Below the pieces are notes generated by a model. The model was given only the letters and a program-made list of their open reading frames with translations, was not told where the DNA came from and searched no databases. Positions 13,171 to 25,766 of a DNA stretch of 64,000 nucleotides are shown here, piece by piece. Origin of the DNA: Malurus cyaneus samueli (Eukaryota > Chordata > Aves > Passeriformes > Maluridae); assembly GCA_009741485.1 (NCBI GenBank), contig CM019214.1, positions 55,446,803 through 55,510,802 of the forward strand. The letters run 5' to 3'. Each line of letters begins with the position of its first letter. Position 1 is the stretch's first letter. The position numbers were made by a program, and so were the translations under genes.

Positions 13171-15583
13171 ACTTCAAGTCCAGAAGGATGCTGGTTACCT
13201 TTGCATTGGTCCTTATCTTCTACAGCAGGAAACATGTATTGCTCCACAAATAAGGAGGTTTTTTTATTGCTTTGTCTGCTGTTTTTTTGATTTGGATTGG
13301 TTGCTTTATTATTTTTTTTTTAAGTTTTATGAGAAAAAATTAAGCAGAGTTGCCTGAATTTTGTACCTGCTAAAGAGCTAAATTCTACATAACTCTGAAG
13401 AATTAATATCAAATTATTAACAGAGTTATGTTATGGCTCCTCTGTAACAGGCTGAGAAAATGGGTCTTTTAAGGATGCCTTATCTCACCTTAACAGGCTT
13501 ACCATCTTAATGTTAACTTCCTCCCACCAGCTAGAGAGAGGAGTGTATAAAGGCTATGTTTATACTAGCATTGTCAACATTAATCCACCTTTAGTTCCTC
13601 AGAAAAATGAAATCATAACAGAAACATTCATTTTACATTATTTTATTGCTCCTAATCTAACCCATGATTTCAATCCACCTCTAAATCTAGCCAAAGCAGA
13701 GATAATTTTCGTATTGCCCACCCTCAATGAGTATACATTCTAGACTGAAGAGACTCTCTGTACATTGCTTTGTCAGTTTTCAGAGAAAGCAAAAAAAAAC
13801 CCCTAATTTGTTTAAAATCTTTATATGTGATTCACTTCCTTTTACACTCTCATCTCTTGAATCAACCTTAAAGCAGCTAAGTCAGATATTAAGCACATGT
13901 TATCTGGGTAACTAACTTTAGCAGTACTTCTAAAGTAATCAGTTTAGCTACTCAGGGGAAGAATAAATAGCTGAGTGAGGCTGATAATATATTTCAATGT
14001 TATACAACCCAGAGAGAATTGCAGACTCCTGCATTGATTATCTGTTGTTTTAAAACAGCTTATTTTTTTTTCCCCTCTAATTCAAATTGGGTATTTGTTT
14101 ATGCGTAGCATGGCCAGCATTATGGGAAGGTGTTGCTTACTTCAGAGCTTAAACTCCTGGCAAGAAGAACATGGCAAAACCATGCAAGCTTAGAATTGCT
14201 TGAAAACTGCAAACCTGTTCGCCCTTAAGCAATGCAACTGATAGCAAGACCATGATTTGTTGCAGGCATGTTGTATTGTACTGTGAAATTAGTCAATTAA
14301 ACAAAAAACAGCCCCCCACTCCGAATAAAATACTTTTATGAAAGATAGAACAAGCTAAGAGATCATGTTCAGTATGTCAAGTTAAATGGATTATTTTAAA
14401 ATTAATAATTAAAAAACTTAATTCTTTCAGTTATTCTGATTAATCTGCACTTAGTAAGAGTGATGAGGTGAATAATGTTGAAATACCTTATTGATAGGAA
14501 TATCCTGATGATATAGGAATGATTAGGATACCTTGCTCTGCAATATTTATTTGCATAAAATCGCGATTAGTCCAGACTGAGTGGAGTTAATTTTTAGGTG
14601 TTTGAATTATTTTTTTTCATATTTAACTGTATGGATGATGGGGGAAAAAATATCATAAGCTTAATTACTTGCAGATTTTTGTTTGTCTAACAATGTTCTG
14701 CTGACATGTAATAGATTTTCCTTTTATTTGTTTGGAACATACAGCAGTGAAAGAAAACTGTTACTTGTCCTTATAGTCAAGCTACTTTAACAACTAAATC
14801 ATCACACTGAGAGAACTAGTTAAAAAATTTTCTTACTCTGAAAATTTCCAGAAGTGAAAATATGAAAATAAAAGGCATCTGTCATTCCAGAAGGTTATTT
14901 CACTTCATATCAGTGCATGAAAAAGCACATGGATTCTAAATTCAATTTTTCAGACTGAAGTGGACATCTGACAAGACAACTTTTCTTATTCTCTGTTGAA
15001 AAGGCACATGATACAGAAGAGATTGTGGTATTTTTTTTTTTCGCAATATTTCTTCTCTCCCCAATAAAATAAATGCAATTAATGTAAGATATAGATAACT
15101 AACTTAAGGTGAAGGATTAATTTGCTCTTCTAAATATATAGATTTCTGAAATAACTGTCCTTAAAAATGCATATTTAAAGTTATTTAAGTTCTGCAACAT
15201 CCGCAAATGATATTTTGTTCATGTAAATGATTGCAGTTTTTGGCTTTGTCACAATCCAAACAAATTTTAATTGGCAATAATTTTGTCTCTTCTCACACTT
15301 TTTTTCTTTCCTCACTCTTCTCTCTTCTGAGTGGTCTTTCAAATTTTCTTAAGCCTGCTTTCTCTACCAGATCAACCCTTTGGCTTTGGGGTCCAGCCAT
15401 GTACTTCAGGGTTCCTACAAAGAGCAGTCCCAGTGCTCTGCAGAGAGGTCCCATGCAGCTCATACAAGTGTATATATGTAAAATGCACAAAATATGTAAA
15501 ATACGTTCTTCTGTGTATGCAGTGCAGCATGAAAAATATGTATTTACTTATGTGTTTGTGTGTCCTGCAAAAAAGACAGGAAA
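13171..15583. other. Unique non-coding DNA
   Basis: AT-rich sequence with no recognisable gene, RNA gene or transposon. Several T runs are present. An open frame of 142 codons on the + strand begins at 15231 but runs into the GGAT microsatellite and has no domain, so it is not called. Confidence 0.65.
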
Positions 15584-15639
15584 GATGGATGGATGGATGG
15601 ATGGATGGATGGATGGATGGATGGATGGATGGATGGATG
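15584..15639. repeat. (GGAT)n tetranucleotide microsatellite
   Basis: A perfect run of 14 GATG units (56 bp). Because the unit is four bases it stays open in several frames, which creates spurious Trp-Met-Asp-Gly peptides on + and Ile-His-Pro-Ser peptides on -. A perfect tract this long is expected to be polymorphic. Confidence 0.97.
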
Positions 15640-17279
15640 TTGCTACTATCAAACTCTAGTTTTAAAAGTATAATTAAAGTTAATTGAAAAAAAACCTGCA
15701 AAAACCAAACAAAACAACCACACTCTAAGTAAAATGCTGACCTAATTTTTCAGATATTGTATTTGCCTCAATTTCACTACCTGAAGAGCCAAGAAAGTTA
15801 TGCTGAGAAGTAGGACAAAGTATGTGGCTTGATAGAAAAACCAACGGAATTAAAGATAAATAAAAAAGAGTTGTCCTTTATAAAAGATGCAGAAAAAAAG
15901 CATATTCAGGGTATAATCTAAATCCAAATCCATCAAAGACAAGATGACACATGACACAGAGTCCTGTAATTAAGTGGGATTGTGTTAATGCTTAACGCTT
16001 TATTTGAGAGTATCATAAAGAGGTCATCCCTATGAAAATTTTAGTCCTTAATACAATCACTATCAGGAAGTCAGAATTGTTTCTTCTTGGGTGTATTTCA
16101 GATGAGTTAAGTAAGTTTTGACATTTATAAAGTTTTGAGTGATCTAATTGGTTGTTTTTTTTTTGGTTTTACCTGTTTGTTTGGGTTTTTGCCAAGATTT
16201 TTCACTCCGATAACAAGTCTCTAAAACTACATACCATATGTATAGTTTACCTGTAGAAAACAAAATATTGACAAAGCATAATTGAGTGAAATTTGTGTAT
16301 TATTGTATTATTTTATCTGTGTAGTCTTGATTCAAAGCCTGTCAAAATCAAAGGAAAGGATCTAATTATCTTGAAGTAAATTTGGGGAAATGCTTATATT
16401 TGATTGCAACAGGTTGTCTCTTGTCAGCAACTATTAACTGTCAATCATGTCTTCTGCTAATAGCAGACATCTGAGACTTATATTTTATTTTAATCCACTG
16501 GGAAAAACTTATTCCAAATTTCTTCAAAGTAATAGAGTTTTCTTTTTCTGATTATTTTCCCACAGAAAGTTAAATTTCTGCATCTTTATATGAAGAAACC
16601 TATCTTCAAACACACCAGAAATGCTGAGAAATATTATAATATAAGATCTCCCTCTCAAGGAATTCTGTCGTTCATGTTTAACCTTGGCACTAAAATATTG
16701 GTGGAAGAATATTTTACCACATGCACATAAAAAATATTTCCCTTAGCTCTCAATCATTAAACCAAAACTAATTGGTCATTAGTAGATGGCATATTAGTTA
16801 ATCTATGTGTGCTATTGACAATTTTCAGTGACTGGATAAATTTGTCTAAACTAAAATTCCTAAGAAAAGACAAATTTTCAGGGTGAACATTCAAAACTTC
16901 CTTAAAAAATTAACTTTTCTATGCTGTCCGAAGCTAACCCTCAAATGTAGAGAGGTCATCTTAACTAAATATTAAAAATAACTACCTAAAACAGCTGTAT
17001 AACTTCTTAAAATATTTCAGTACATAATTGTATTATTCTCTAAACCTTTTACTAATATATTGTAAATAAAAATATTTTCATATATACCTCTGGCATGACC
17101 ACCTTTTCATTGTCTAACAGGCTCCTGTCTTTCTTCTTTTCCAGATAATACTTTATAAAACATTATGCAAGGCTTATTACATTTCTTATCCAGGAAAAGG
17201 AAAAGATACATGAAAAGGTACTAAATGGCTCAAAGCTGTTTATAAGGGAAATGTTATAATTGTTCTAATGCAAAGAAAT
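15640..17279. other. Unique non-coding DNA
   Basis: AT-rich single-copy-looking sequence with no gene, structural RNA or repeat family that I can identify. Confidence 0.65.
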
Positions 17280-17432
17280 ACCTGATTAAAACTTTGATTA
17301 AGAAAGAATATTTCAATTAATCTCATCTTATACATGCTATGCAGTATCTGATCACNACCCGATTAAAACTTTGATTAAGAAAGAATATTTCAATTAATCT
17401 CATCTTATACATGCTATGCAGTATCTGATCAC
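17280..17432. other. Direct 76-bp duplication around a single N (likely assembly overlap)
   Basis: Positions 17280-17355 and 17357-17432 are identical over 76 bases except for one T/C difference at the fourth base. They are separated only by an N at 17356. Nothing else nearby is duplicated. This is the expected look of two contig ends that overlap but were joined with a placeholder base, so the locus probably holds one copy. A true tandem duplication is possible but less likely. Confidence 0.9.
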
Positions 17433-20400
17433 TGGGGAATAAAGCTCTTTTGATATTAGTTAGAGGTAAAATTTCAAAGAAATGCTAAGATGTTTTACTC
17501 CCATTGATGTTGACAAGAGTTGCCTAACCAAAGTCAGATACACTATGTTCTAAATTCACCCTATTAATTAAGAAACAAGACTTTATAAATACTGTCTACA
17601 TCTTAAGACGTCCTGACGTAAGAAAGTCCATTTCTGTAGGGTCACTATACTGTTCATAGTGTACTGGGGGTCCTACAAGTTTTGCCCTTGACAGTTCTCA
17701 TAATTTCAAAGAAACTGAGTGTCCTTAAAAGTGCAAATGGGTCAATCCAGTAATTCTGCCTGAAAAAACACAGTCTTTGAAACAAATATCTTTGAAGAGA
17801 GAAAAAAAAATATTTTGAATGCATATTTTGGATGTATAGACTCTCAACACAATAAAGTATGCATGTATTTTGTCCTTTTGGTACCTATTTTAGACTAAAA
17901 TGAACAGTAAAACATTACTTTGAAAGACAGTTCTGGGTGGGAAGCAGTTAAGGTGTGTAATGGATATAAAAACAGATATCCTTTTTCAACTCTATGGGTA
18001 ATGCTGAGTAACTTTGCTCAGTGTTGGAACACTCATGTACATACAATTATGTAAACATGCTATTATCACTTTTCTCCTATGTAAGTACTTTCATATGACT
18101 TCAAACTTCCCCAACAGCAACACAGCAGTGTCTCACCCTGCCTGCCTTACCCCTGTCCTCCCCCTAAAAAAACAAGGCCAAGCAAGTGAGTAAACAAACC
18201 AAGTTGAGAGATTAATTCAGATTCATGCCTGATGCATTCTTTAAGGCAATGTCATTGGCTTACAGTTGCAAAGGAAAAAAAGAGAATAATTCTATAAATA
18301 GAAAGCATGAGATTCTTTTTTTCTACTTTAGGAAAGAAACATGCAAAATAACATTTAACATATGACCTCTTCACCTTCTTACTCAACCAGGAACACACTG
18401 ACTCTATTTTGGGATGTTGCTGTTTTTCTGGCTGCACAGGGGAATCAGTGAGTCAGAGTGAATCCAAGGGATTGAATCCTTGCTTGTCTATTATTTGTGT
18501 TAGCTGTCCACGTTACAACAGTACAATTCCAATCTTTTAATTACACCTGCATATCTTTAATTTTTGGCTCAATTTTGTGTGCAATGTGCCCTTTGATAAT
18601 GTTATATCTATGCTTTTCATCTTAGCAGTTATTATCGGCTGTGAAAGTGAGCAGAAGCTACCTTTATCCACTCTTCCAAACTCCTTTCATTATTACACTG
18701 ATAAATCTGTCTCTCTGTCTTTTCACTGGAATTCCAATGATACAGTTACAGGATGTTGTAGGTGAAACTGCAAAATTATTTTCAGAACTTCCCTAAATTC
18801 TACTTTTGTAAAGACTTTTCTAGATCACCATGAGAGAACCAAAGGATGTTTCCCTTAACGGAATAGCTGTTCACCAGCAAAAGTTCTGTAAGAAGAGTAA
18901 GAATATCACAACAAAATATTGCTTCCATGTGCTTTTCCCCAAGTTGCACCTCTTCTGGTGACAGCAGACAAATCTTTGTCACAAACACCATAGTCGTCTC
19001 ATTTTCCAAGGAAAACAGTCCAATTTATTTTTTTTTTTTGTTTCTATGATCATATGAAAAAAGGATTTATAAGTATTTGTGTCTTCCATGGCAAAGCAGT
19101 GAATACTGAAGTTTCTTTCTTAAGGTTTGGGGTCTTTTTATATGTAGTTTGGTTTCATCAGATCTTTCAAGGCATTTTAAATGTCACAAGGTCAATGGGA
19201 TTTTCTTCTGCTACTCTTCTTAGGATGTCCTGGGCATGTCTATTTATTTATGAATTCAGTAAGTGAACGATGCTGTGTGCAATAATGCAATCTATCTATC
19301 TGAACAGTAATTAGTGTTAGGATACGTGGTGGAGTAAGTAACTGAAAGTAACTCACGCTCCCTGTAACTGCTAATGCAGCTTTAGAGACTTCTAGCACTG
19401 CACATTTGCTCTGATTTCTTCTCAAATTGGGTCTGGATTTGTTTCCCACAGGATTTCGACCACCACCAGTTAAGTTCCTGTTAAAGTATAAAGGATATAA
19501 AAGGAAAACAAGACAAATGCTGAGGTTTTTACCTGTTGTTTTAAAACTGATTTGTGACTATTTCTAGGAATATAAAGCCATTTGTAATTAAAAATCAGTA
19601 ATTTCTGTTGCAGTTTCTTTGATAAGCAGCCAAGACTTTCTATGAGTCTTAAAACCCATGTTTTTCCAGTAGCCTAATTTTTTTTTTTATATACATGTTT
19701 AGAGATTCTGATTATAAAATAATTCATTACAGTGTAAGGAAGGTAAGATTTAGGGAACAACTACCATAGTCATTTGAGGTAAATTAATATATGAGATATC
19801 TGGAGGGAAAATCACATAACGTTATTATGATTTTTTTAAAACTATTTTTGCAATAATGTCTATATTTCTTTGTAACTATAACTTAGTGTAAAGAGCTTAA
19901 GATGTAAAATTATATGAAAAGATAAATTGTATTGCATGTTATATGAGGAAATTTAGAGAGCAGAAAATGAGAGAAATATATAAAAATAATGAAGAGGGAA
20001 GGACAGCAGATGTAAAAAATTAATGTAAGAATTAATATAAACAAAAAAGATGGAAATCGTCTGTGGAAACTTAGAGAAAAAAGAAGTGAAAACATGATAA
20101 AGATGAGGCAAAAGAAAGAAATTAAGAGCAGGTGTCTATTTAACACAGCCATGTAATCTCTTTATTTTTTGACAATATACAATTTTTAGTAATTACTTCA
20201 TTAATTGATATGATCTTCAATGTTTTTTCTAATCTTTATTAGCTTTTCACTTTTTTAGTGGTCTCATCCACTTGTTTTCCTTTTGCCCTAGTTCTTCATT
20301 TCTACTCAACATTCTTTTTCTCACTTTTTATTGCCCTTGTATTTCAGTCCCATAGTCATCCTCTTGCTACCAACTCAGTAATCATTCAAAAAGTGTCTTT

Positions 20401-21282
20401 ATTAGAACTTCACAGTGAAAAAAAGACCTCATAGATAAACAGATTAAGTGTTTAAATTATGTGAAGAAAGCAATGTTTAAAATTATAATAAAAATGGCAG
20501 TCTGAGATTTTCCAAGATCATGCCTTTTGCAACATTTGTAAGGACAGATTCAAATACTGTGTATTTATCATAAATTCAATTATTTAAATGAGCATATCTG
20601 CAATAGACAATTTTAAAACAAAATCTCTCATTCCTGTTAGTTTAATTTCTTTGGTCTTTTTTTCAGTTTTGAAATGAAAATCCTCTGGATATTGTAAGAT
20701 GTATTTTATGTCATATGCAGAGACATAAAAGGAGAGTTACTCAGTCTTTTCCAGCTTAAAACTGCTTTATGTTTGCATAGCAATTGCCATCTTGAACCAA
20801 ATTTGATTTAATATGACACTCATAAACAAAAATCAGAGTTTAAGAGTTCCCAGAAATTATTTTTGTATTTTAGAATCCAGTGAGTTTTCTCCCTGAGTGA
20901 CATTTTACCAATGACACTATCTGCAAGTGGATGAACATGATGACTTTGTCCTTCACATTTTTGTTTTTACTACCTGTTTAGGTAATCAGTACAGTCTGAA
21001 TGCTATTGCTAATATCAATTAATTCAGGTCAAAAGCATAACAGCAGGAAAAAGAGATCAGTCAGTTACCATATGAAAACCCAAGACGCTGGGGCACCTTA
21101 TGGTATGTGCAAACAATTCACTATACAATTTCTGGAGAGAGGAAACTGGCATACTGTTGAATTCTGTTTTCCTTTGGGTAAAATTTTAATTAAAAAAAGC
21201 AGCATGGATACAGGTTTTAGATCTTCACTATTCAAATAGCTGAGATAGCTGTTTGAATTTTAAAGTCTTATAAAGTATTTCA

Positions 21283-21284
<2 letters not shown>
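17433..21284. other. Unique non-coding DNA
   Basis: No gene is supported. The longest open frames are around 80 codons and look random; the one on the minus strand at 19910-20152 is simply a low-complexity Phe/Leu/Ile-rich reading of AT-rich DNA. Confidence 0.65.

Positions 21285-21311
<27 letters not shown>
21285..21311. repeat. Poly(A) tract, 27 bases
   Basis: An uninterrupted A27 run. No upstream gene-like sequence, AATAAA signal or flanking direct repeat is obvious, so it does not look like the tail of a processed pseudogene. Confidence 0.95.
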
Positions 21312-21313
<2 letters not shown>

Positions 21314-21459
21314 CTTCTGGTGTCTTAGCCTTAAAACTGTTTATAAAACGATGGACTAGAATTTATGAGTCAAGTGAAACCTGAAGTATGTCCTAAGAAA
21401 ACTTAAGAAGGGAAAATGAAAACTTGCAATCAGTCTCCCTAGGTAAAGCTTTAAATAAA

Positions 21460-21960
21460 CACACAGAATATGCTGAATTGGAAGGGACCCAAAAGGATCA
21501 TCAAGTCCAACTCCTGGCCCTGCACAGGACCATCCCCAGAAGTCACACCAAGTGCCTGAGAGCATCACCAAACACTTATTGCACCATGTCAGGCTGGTGC
21601 TGGGACCACTTCCCTGGGGAGCCTGTTCCAGTGCCCAACACCTTTTTCTAATACTCAGTGTAAATCTTCCCTGACACAACTTCAGGCCATTCCCTCATCC
21701 TGTCACTGTCACCACAGAGCAGAGCTCAGTCTGTGTCCCTCCTCTTCCTCTCACGAGGAAGTATAACTGCAATGAGGTCTGCTCCCACTCCCCTCCAGGC
21801 TGAATGAGTGACCTCAGCCATTTCTCATACATCTTCCCCTCAAGGCACTTCTCCATCTTTGTTGCCCTCCTTTGGATACTCTCTAATAACTTGGTATCTT
21901 TCTTATATGATGCTGACCAAAACTCCTTTCAATATTCAAGGTGAATACTGTTCTCATGTC
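21460..21960 (-). mobile_element. CR1 LINE 3' fragment, about 500 bp, inverted
   Basis: This is the reverse complement of the 3' part of a CR1 element. It opens with ACACAGAATATGCTGAATTG, passes through GGATCATCAAGTCCAACTCC, GGGAGCCTGTTCCAGTGCCC and a 'ttccctgacacaacttcaggcc' block, then TTGTTGCCCTCCTTTGGA. All are standard landmarks of the CR1 3' end. Divergence is moderate and the reading frame is broken. The copy is 5'-truncated at about 21960, where homology fades. The minus-strand open frame inside it (21356-21679) is not a functional protein. Confidence 0.93.
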
Positions 21961-22512
21961 TGAGGCATGAGGAAAGGTAACTCCTGTCACACGCCCCTGC
22001 TGTAATTCACAATGGCCAAGGATGTGCAGAGTCCTGCAATGTTCTGACACTCACCTGAGCCTTGAGAGACACATTTCTGTCTTATCAAGGGGGCATGCAG
22101 CTGGATACTCCTGTATCCATACAGCTGGATCATGAAAAGGGAACAAAGAGGAAAGGTCATGGAGGAGCCATGTGTCCGATCCTTAAGCTGTATTTCTATG
22201 TAAGAAATTCTTCACGACCTTTTACCACACTTCTGCTCTGCATTCTGGGGTGATCAAATTTGTATTCATATAGTACATTTGTGTAAATAGAGTTCAATCA
22301 AGATATGCTGTAACCAAGGGTGAATGTTAAAAAAATAAGTATACACTTTCTGTAAAGATTACTTTTCCTTTCTCAGTTTAATACACTTACTAGAGGCATA
22401 TGAGCACTTAATTTACATCCTTTCAGTTTGTGAGGCGCTAGGCATTTCTGGTATGGGTAAAAGCTTCGTTAATTCTGATTTCTAAAGCCTGAGGGTATAG
22501 GAGCTAAAAGGA

Positions 22513-22533
22513 TTTTTTTTTTTTTTTTTTTTT
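22513..22533. repeat. Poly(T) tract
   Basis: A T21 run followed by further T-rich sequence broken by C, A and G. Confidence 0.95.
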
Positions 22534-24166
22534 CTTTTTTAGTTTTTTTTTATTTTATATGTTCTTTCTTTTCAAACCAAACATCAGTTTGTGCTTACCT
22601 TTGGATATATGAAGACATGATGACTGCTTAAAACCGACAGAAATGTAAATACAAAACTGGAATAGTTGCAATAGTAAAGGTCAAACATTTTTAAAAGTCA
22701 ATATAACAAGAACTGATACAAGGAAAAAGGAACAGCTTACCTTCCTGCTTACAGGAGATGATAGAAGCAAAACAAAAAATATCCATGAGGTATGTATAAA
22801 GAAAAGTTTATCTTGATGGAATTTGAAAATGCAAGTCTGACTGGTTCCGTTTTTCTAGAAATTTTCTAGACTCGGGGGTCTATAAAAGGTAAGCAAATAC
22901 TCCATGAAATTCCCTAGATATTTCCTGACTGCCATGTGTCCTTTATCACATCTGAAAGTCTCATGGAGCTGTTGGAAGTCATTTAGAAATGTAAAAACAG
23001 ATATCTAAGCTCACTTTACCATCAAAGGATTAGGAACCTGGAAATCAGTTGCTCCATATAGATAACTACTCTGGTTTGAGATTCTTGGCTCCTATTTCAT
23101 ACTCACACCTCCTGCAGAATAAGGTCATGGTACAGACATGTTATGGCAGATTATACACCAGGCAGAAAATATATGTAAGTATAAACACAGATACAATATT
23201 TGTATTGATGTACATGTAGTAAAAGACTTTAGCTAATATATGTTTTTCAGACTCTTATCTGTGAAGTGATTGCAATTGCAGGATTAAAATAAGATATATT
23301 TCATTCTTGTAATGATGTTATGTTATATATTTGATATCATTAAGAGGTGCTTTGATTACCTCAGTAACATGGACTTCAGGACTGAATCTTCTGGGAGATT
23401 CAGAAAAAAAAGCTCCACCAGTGCATGTGACACATCAGATCATAAATACTGTTCTTCTGAAACCTGTAGTATTTCCTTGTGTTCGTAGTTTACAGGTTGA
23501 AGTTTTCAAGAAAATATAAAACTCAAAATTTCATCTTGTAGACAAGGCTGAGTGTCCAGTCAAAGGTGTTTGGTTTGTTATATTCTGGACCTATCAACCC
23601 CTTCTCTGAAGACAGCTGGCAATAAGGAAAGATTTCATTTCTTTTATATGGCATTCAGACATGCAGAAAAACCATCCCTATGTATCCCTCAATTGCTTGC
23701 ACTGTTTCCTACTCTAATTTTGTCTAATACCTTTCCCCTTGCATTTTAACTGTTCTTCTCAGTACCTATGTCTAAACATTTTCTGTAACACTTCATGGTT
23801 ACTTGCCTTCTCTAACTATTATCCTAAATTTAAAACTTTCTATACAAATGTTTGTTTTCCTAAAAATAGAGGAAGCTACTAAACCCACCACTACCCTTTA
23901 TGTATGACTATCTTGTGAGTCATATATCCTGTACAAAATATATTTTAATGCAAAGAAAGGCTGTCTCTGTGAGAGTATTTTATATTTCACACCTCTCCTC
24001 AAGAAAATCTAAAATAGGGAAAAAATATATTGTCAGTTTAGGCAAACTATTTGACTAATGTAGGCAAAATGAAAACCTACACGAAGATTATGGGTTTGTT
24101 ATTGTTATACAATAACAAACAAATTATGGAGTTGTTATTAATGCTGTTTTCATCTATTTAAAGGCT

Positions 24167-24171
<5 letters not shown>

Positions 24172-24202
<31 letters not shown>
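24172..24202. repeat. Poly(T) tract, 31 bases
   Basis: An uninterrupted T31 run with no recognisable retroposon body on either side. Confidence 0.95.
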
Positions 24203-24205
<3 letters not shown>

Positions 24206-25656
24206 GATCGACCACATATATAGGCTTATATATGATTTTCTGTATTAGAAAAAAGGATTTCTAAATTTCTCTGGTTTGGGAGTTTTGGGAGAGGGTTGCG
24301 TTTTGGAGTTTTTTGGGGGCGCGTGTTTGGGGTTTTTTTAAATGTATTTAGCAGCAATTTTCTTCATGGTGTTTTCAAGTGAAAGCTTGACAGGAAATTT
24401 TCTTGGAGAAATTGGGCTGTTTTAAAGAATGGTTTCAACAGAATTATTTCTAACACACAGCAATGCACACAATCTTCTTAGGTTTCCTGCCTCCACTAAC
24501 TGATAAACAAAAGTAACTTGCAACATTATATCTAAAATAGTTCTAATAAAAATGAAAGGAGCTTCTTTGGAGTTATATGATGTTCAGTGTGAAAAGACAG
24601 ACATACCAAATAGAAGTAGATATAAAATGTATTTTAGGAATTCCATAGGCATGTCTTAGAATTTAATTTTTTTGCCATTAGGTAAAACTTGCTTTCCAGT
24701 ATGGAATTCTCTGCAGATATCCATTCTTACTCTTTTGGGTAGTGCTGTTAACCAAAGCTTTTTCTACCAGAGAAAGTGTACCTAGCCAGAACTTTGTTTC
24801 TATAAATTATACACTTGTGTAAACTAAGTATACAGATTTATGTTTTGTGTGACCCTTTTAACTCTCTGTACTTGCTGTTAAGTTGTATATTTTTCCGTAG
24901 GAGACTGTAACTCATAAGAAAATGACTAACGCTGAAAACTCAGTTAAGTCTCAAAAATAGGCATTAGTTTTGAGGCCTGGCACTCCTTTTGGGAAATCAA
25001 AGTTTTTATTGCCAGATAAATTAGTGCTTCAAAAGTATGAATACAGATGCTGTCTGCAAATTTGTCACAATCTGTCTTCCAGCAGAAAGAATTTATACTG
25101 TATATAGTAATGGAAAACAGAAAACTGCATATTTCACTAAATTGCAGCTGTGTTGGGAAGATTTATATGGTTGTTTTGTGTCAGAGAAACATATAGGTCT
25201 GTCAGTATTCACTTCAGTATTCCACACAGGACTCTGGAATTCCTATTTTAAAGTATTATATTTTTAATAGATTAATAAAATATAGCTTTTTTTTTTTTTT
25301 TTTAATTGAGAAGTATAATAAATACTAGTGTTTATCAACATTTTATTGCAGAAGATGACTGTAGTAATTGTGTTATTCTCACTACAGGCTTGACAGACCA
25401 TATCTAAAGAATGTCAGTACTGCAACCCCATTTTCATAATTCCTAGTGTCCACTAGTGCAGTATTAAATGTTTAGAGGACTAGTAAACATCATCAAAGAT
25501 ACTGCATAGAATAAGAAGGACAAAGCAGTTTTATTTTTATATATAATCATATTCATTCATTTAGAGATTGAATATCCTCAGATAACAGAAAGCAGAACAG
25601 AGACAGCAAGTTTCTTTTTGCTTGCATGCCTTTACATAATGGAGTCGTACTTTTCC

Positions 25657-25731
25657 TTTTTTTTTTTTTTTTTTTTTTTCTGCTCCCTACTGTCAATCCC
25701 TTTCAGCAACCAGCCTTCAAAAACAGGAGCT

Positions 25732-25765
<34 letters not shown>
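25657..25765. repeat. Paired poly(T) tracts
   Basis: A T23 run (25657-25679) and a T31 run (25735-25765) flank 55 bases of ordinary sequence. They generate false Phe-rich and Lys-rich open frames on the two strands. The close pairing is unusual but no transposon body is visible. Confidence 0.9.

Positions 25766-25766
<1 letters not shown>

Noticed and set aside
15231..15659. The longest open frame in the window, 142 codons, + strand
   Set aside because: It runs through the GGAT microsatellite, has no domain, and two other frames are also open over the same repeat.
21356..21679. 107-codon open frame, minus strand
   Set aside because: Mostly inside the inverted CR1 3' fragment; a by-product of that repeat.
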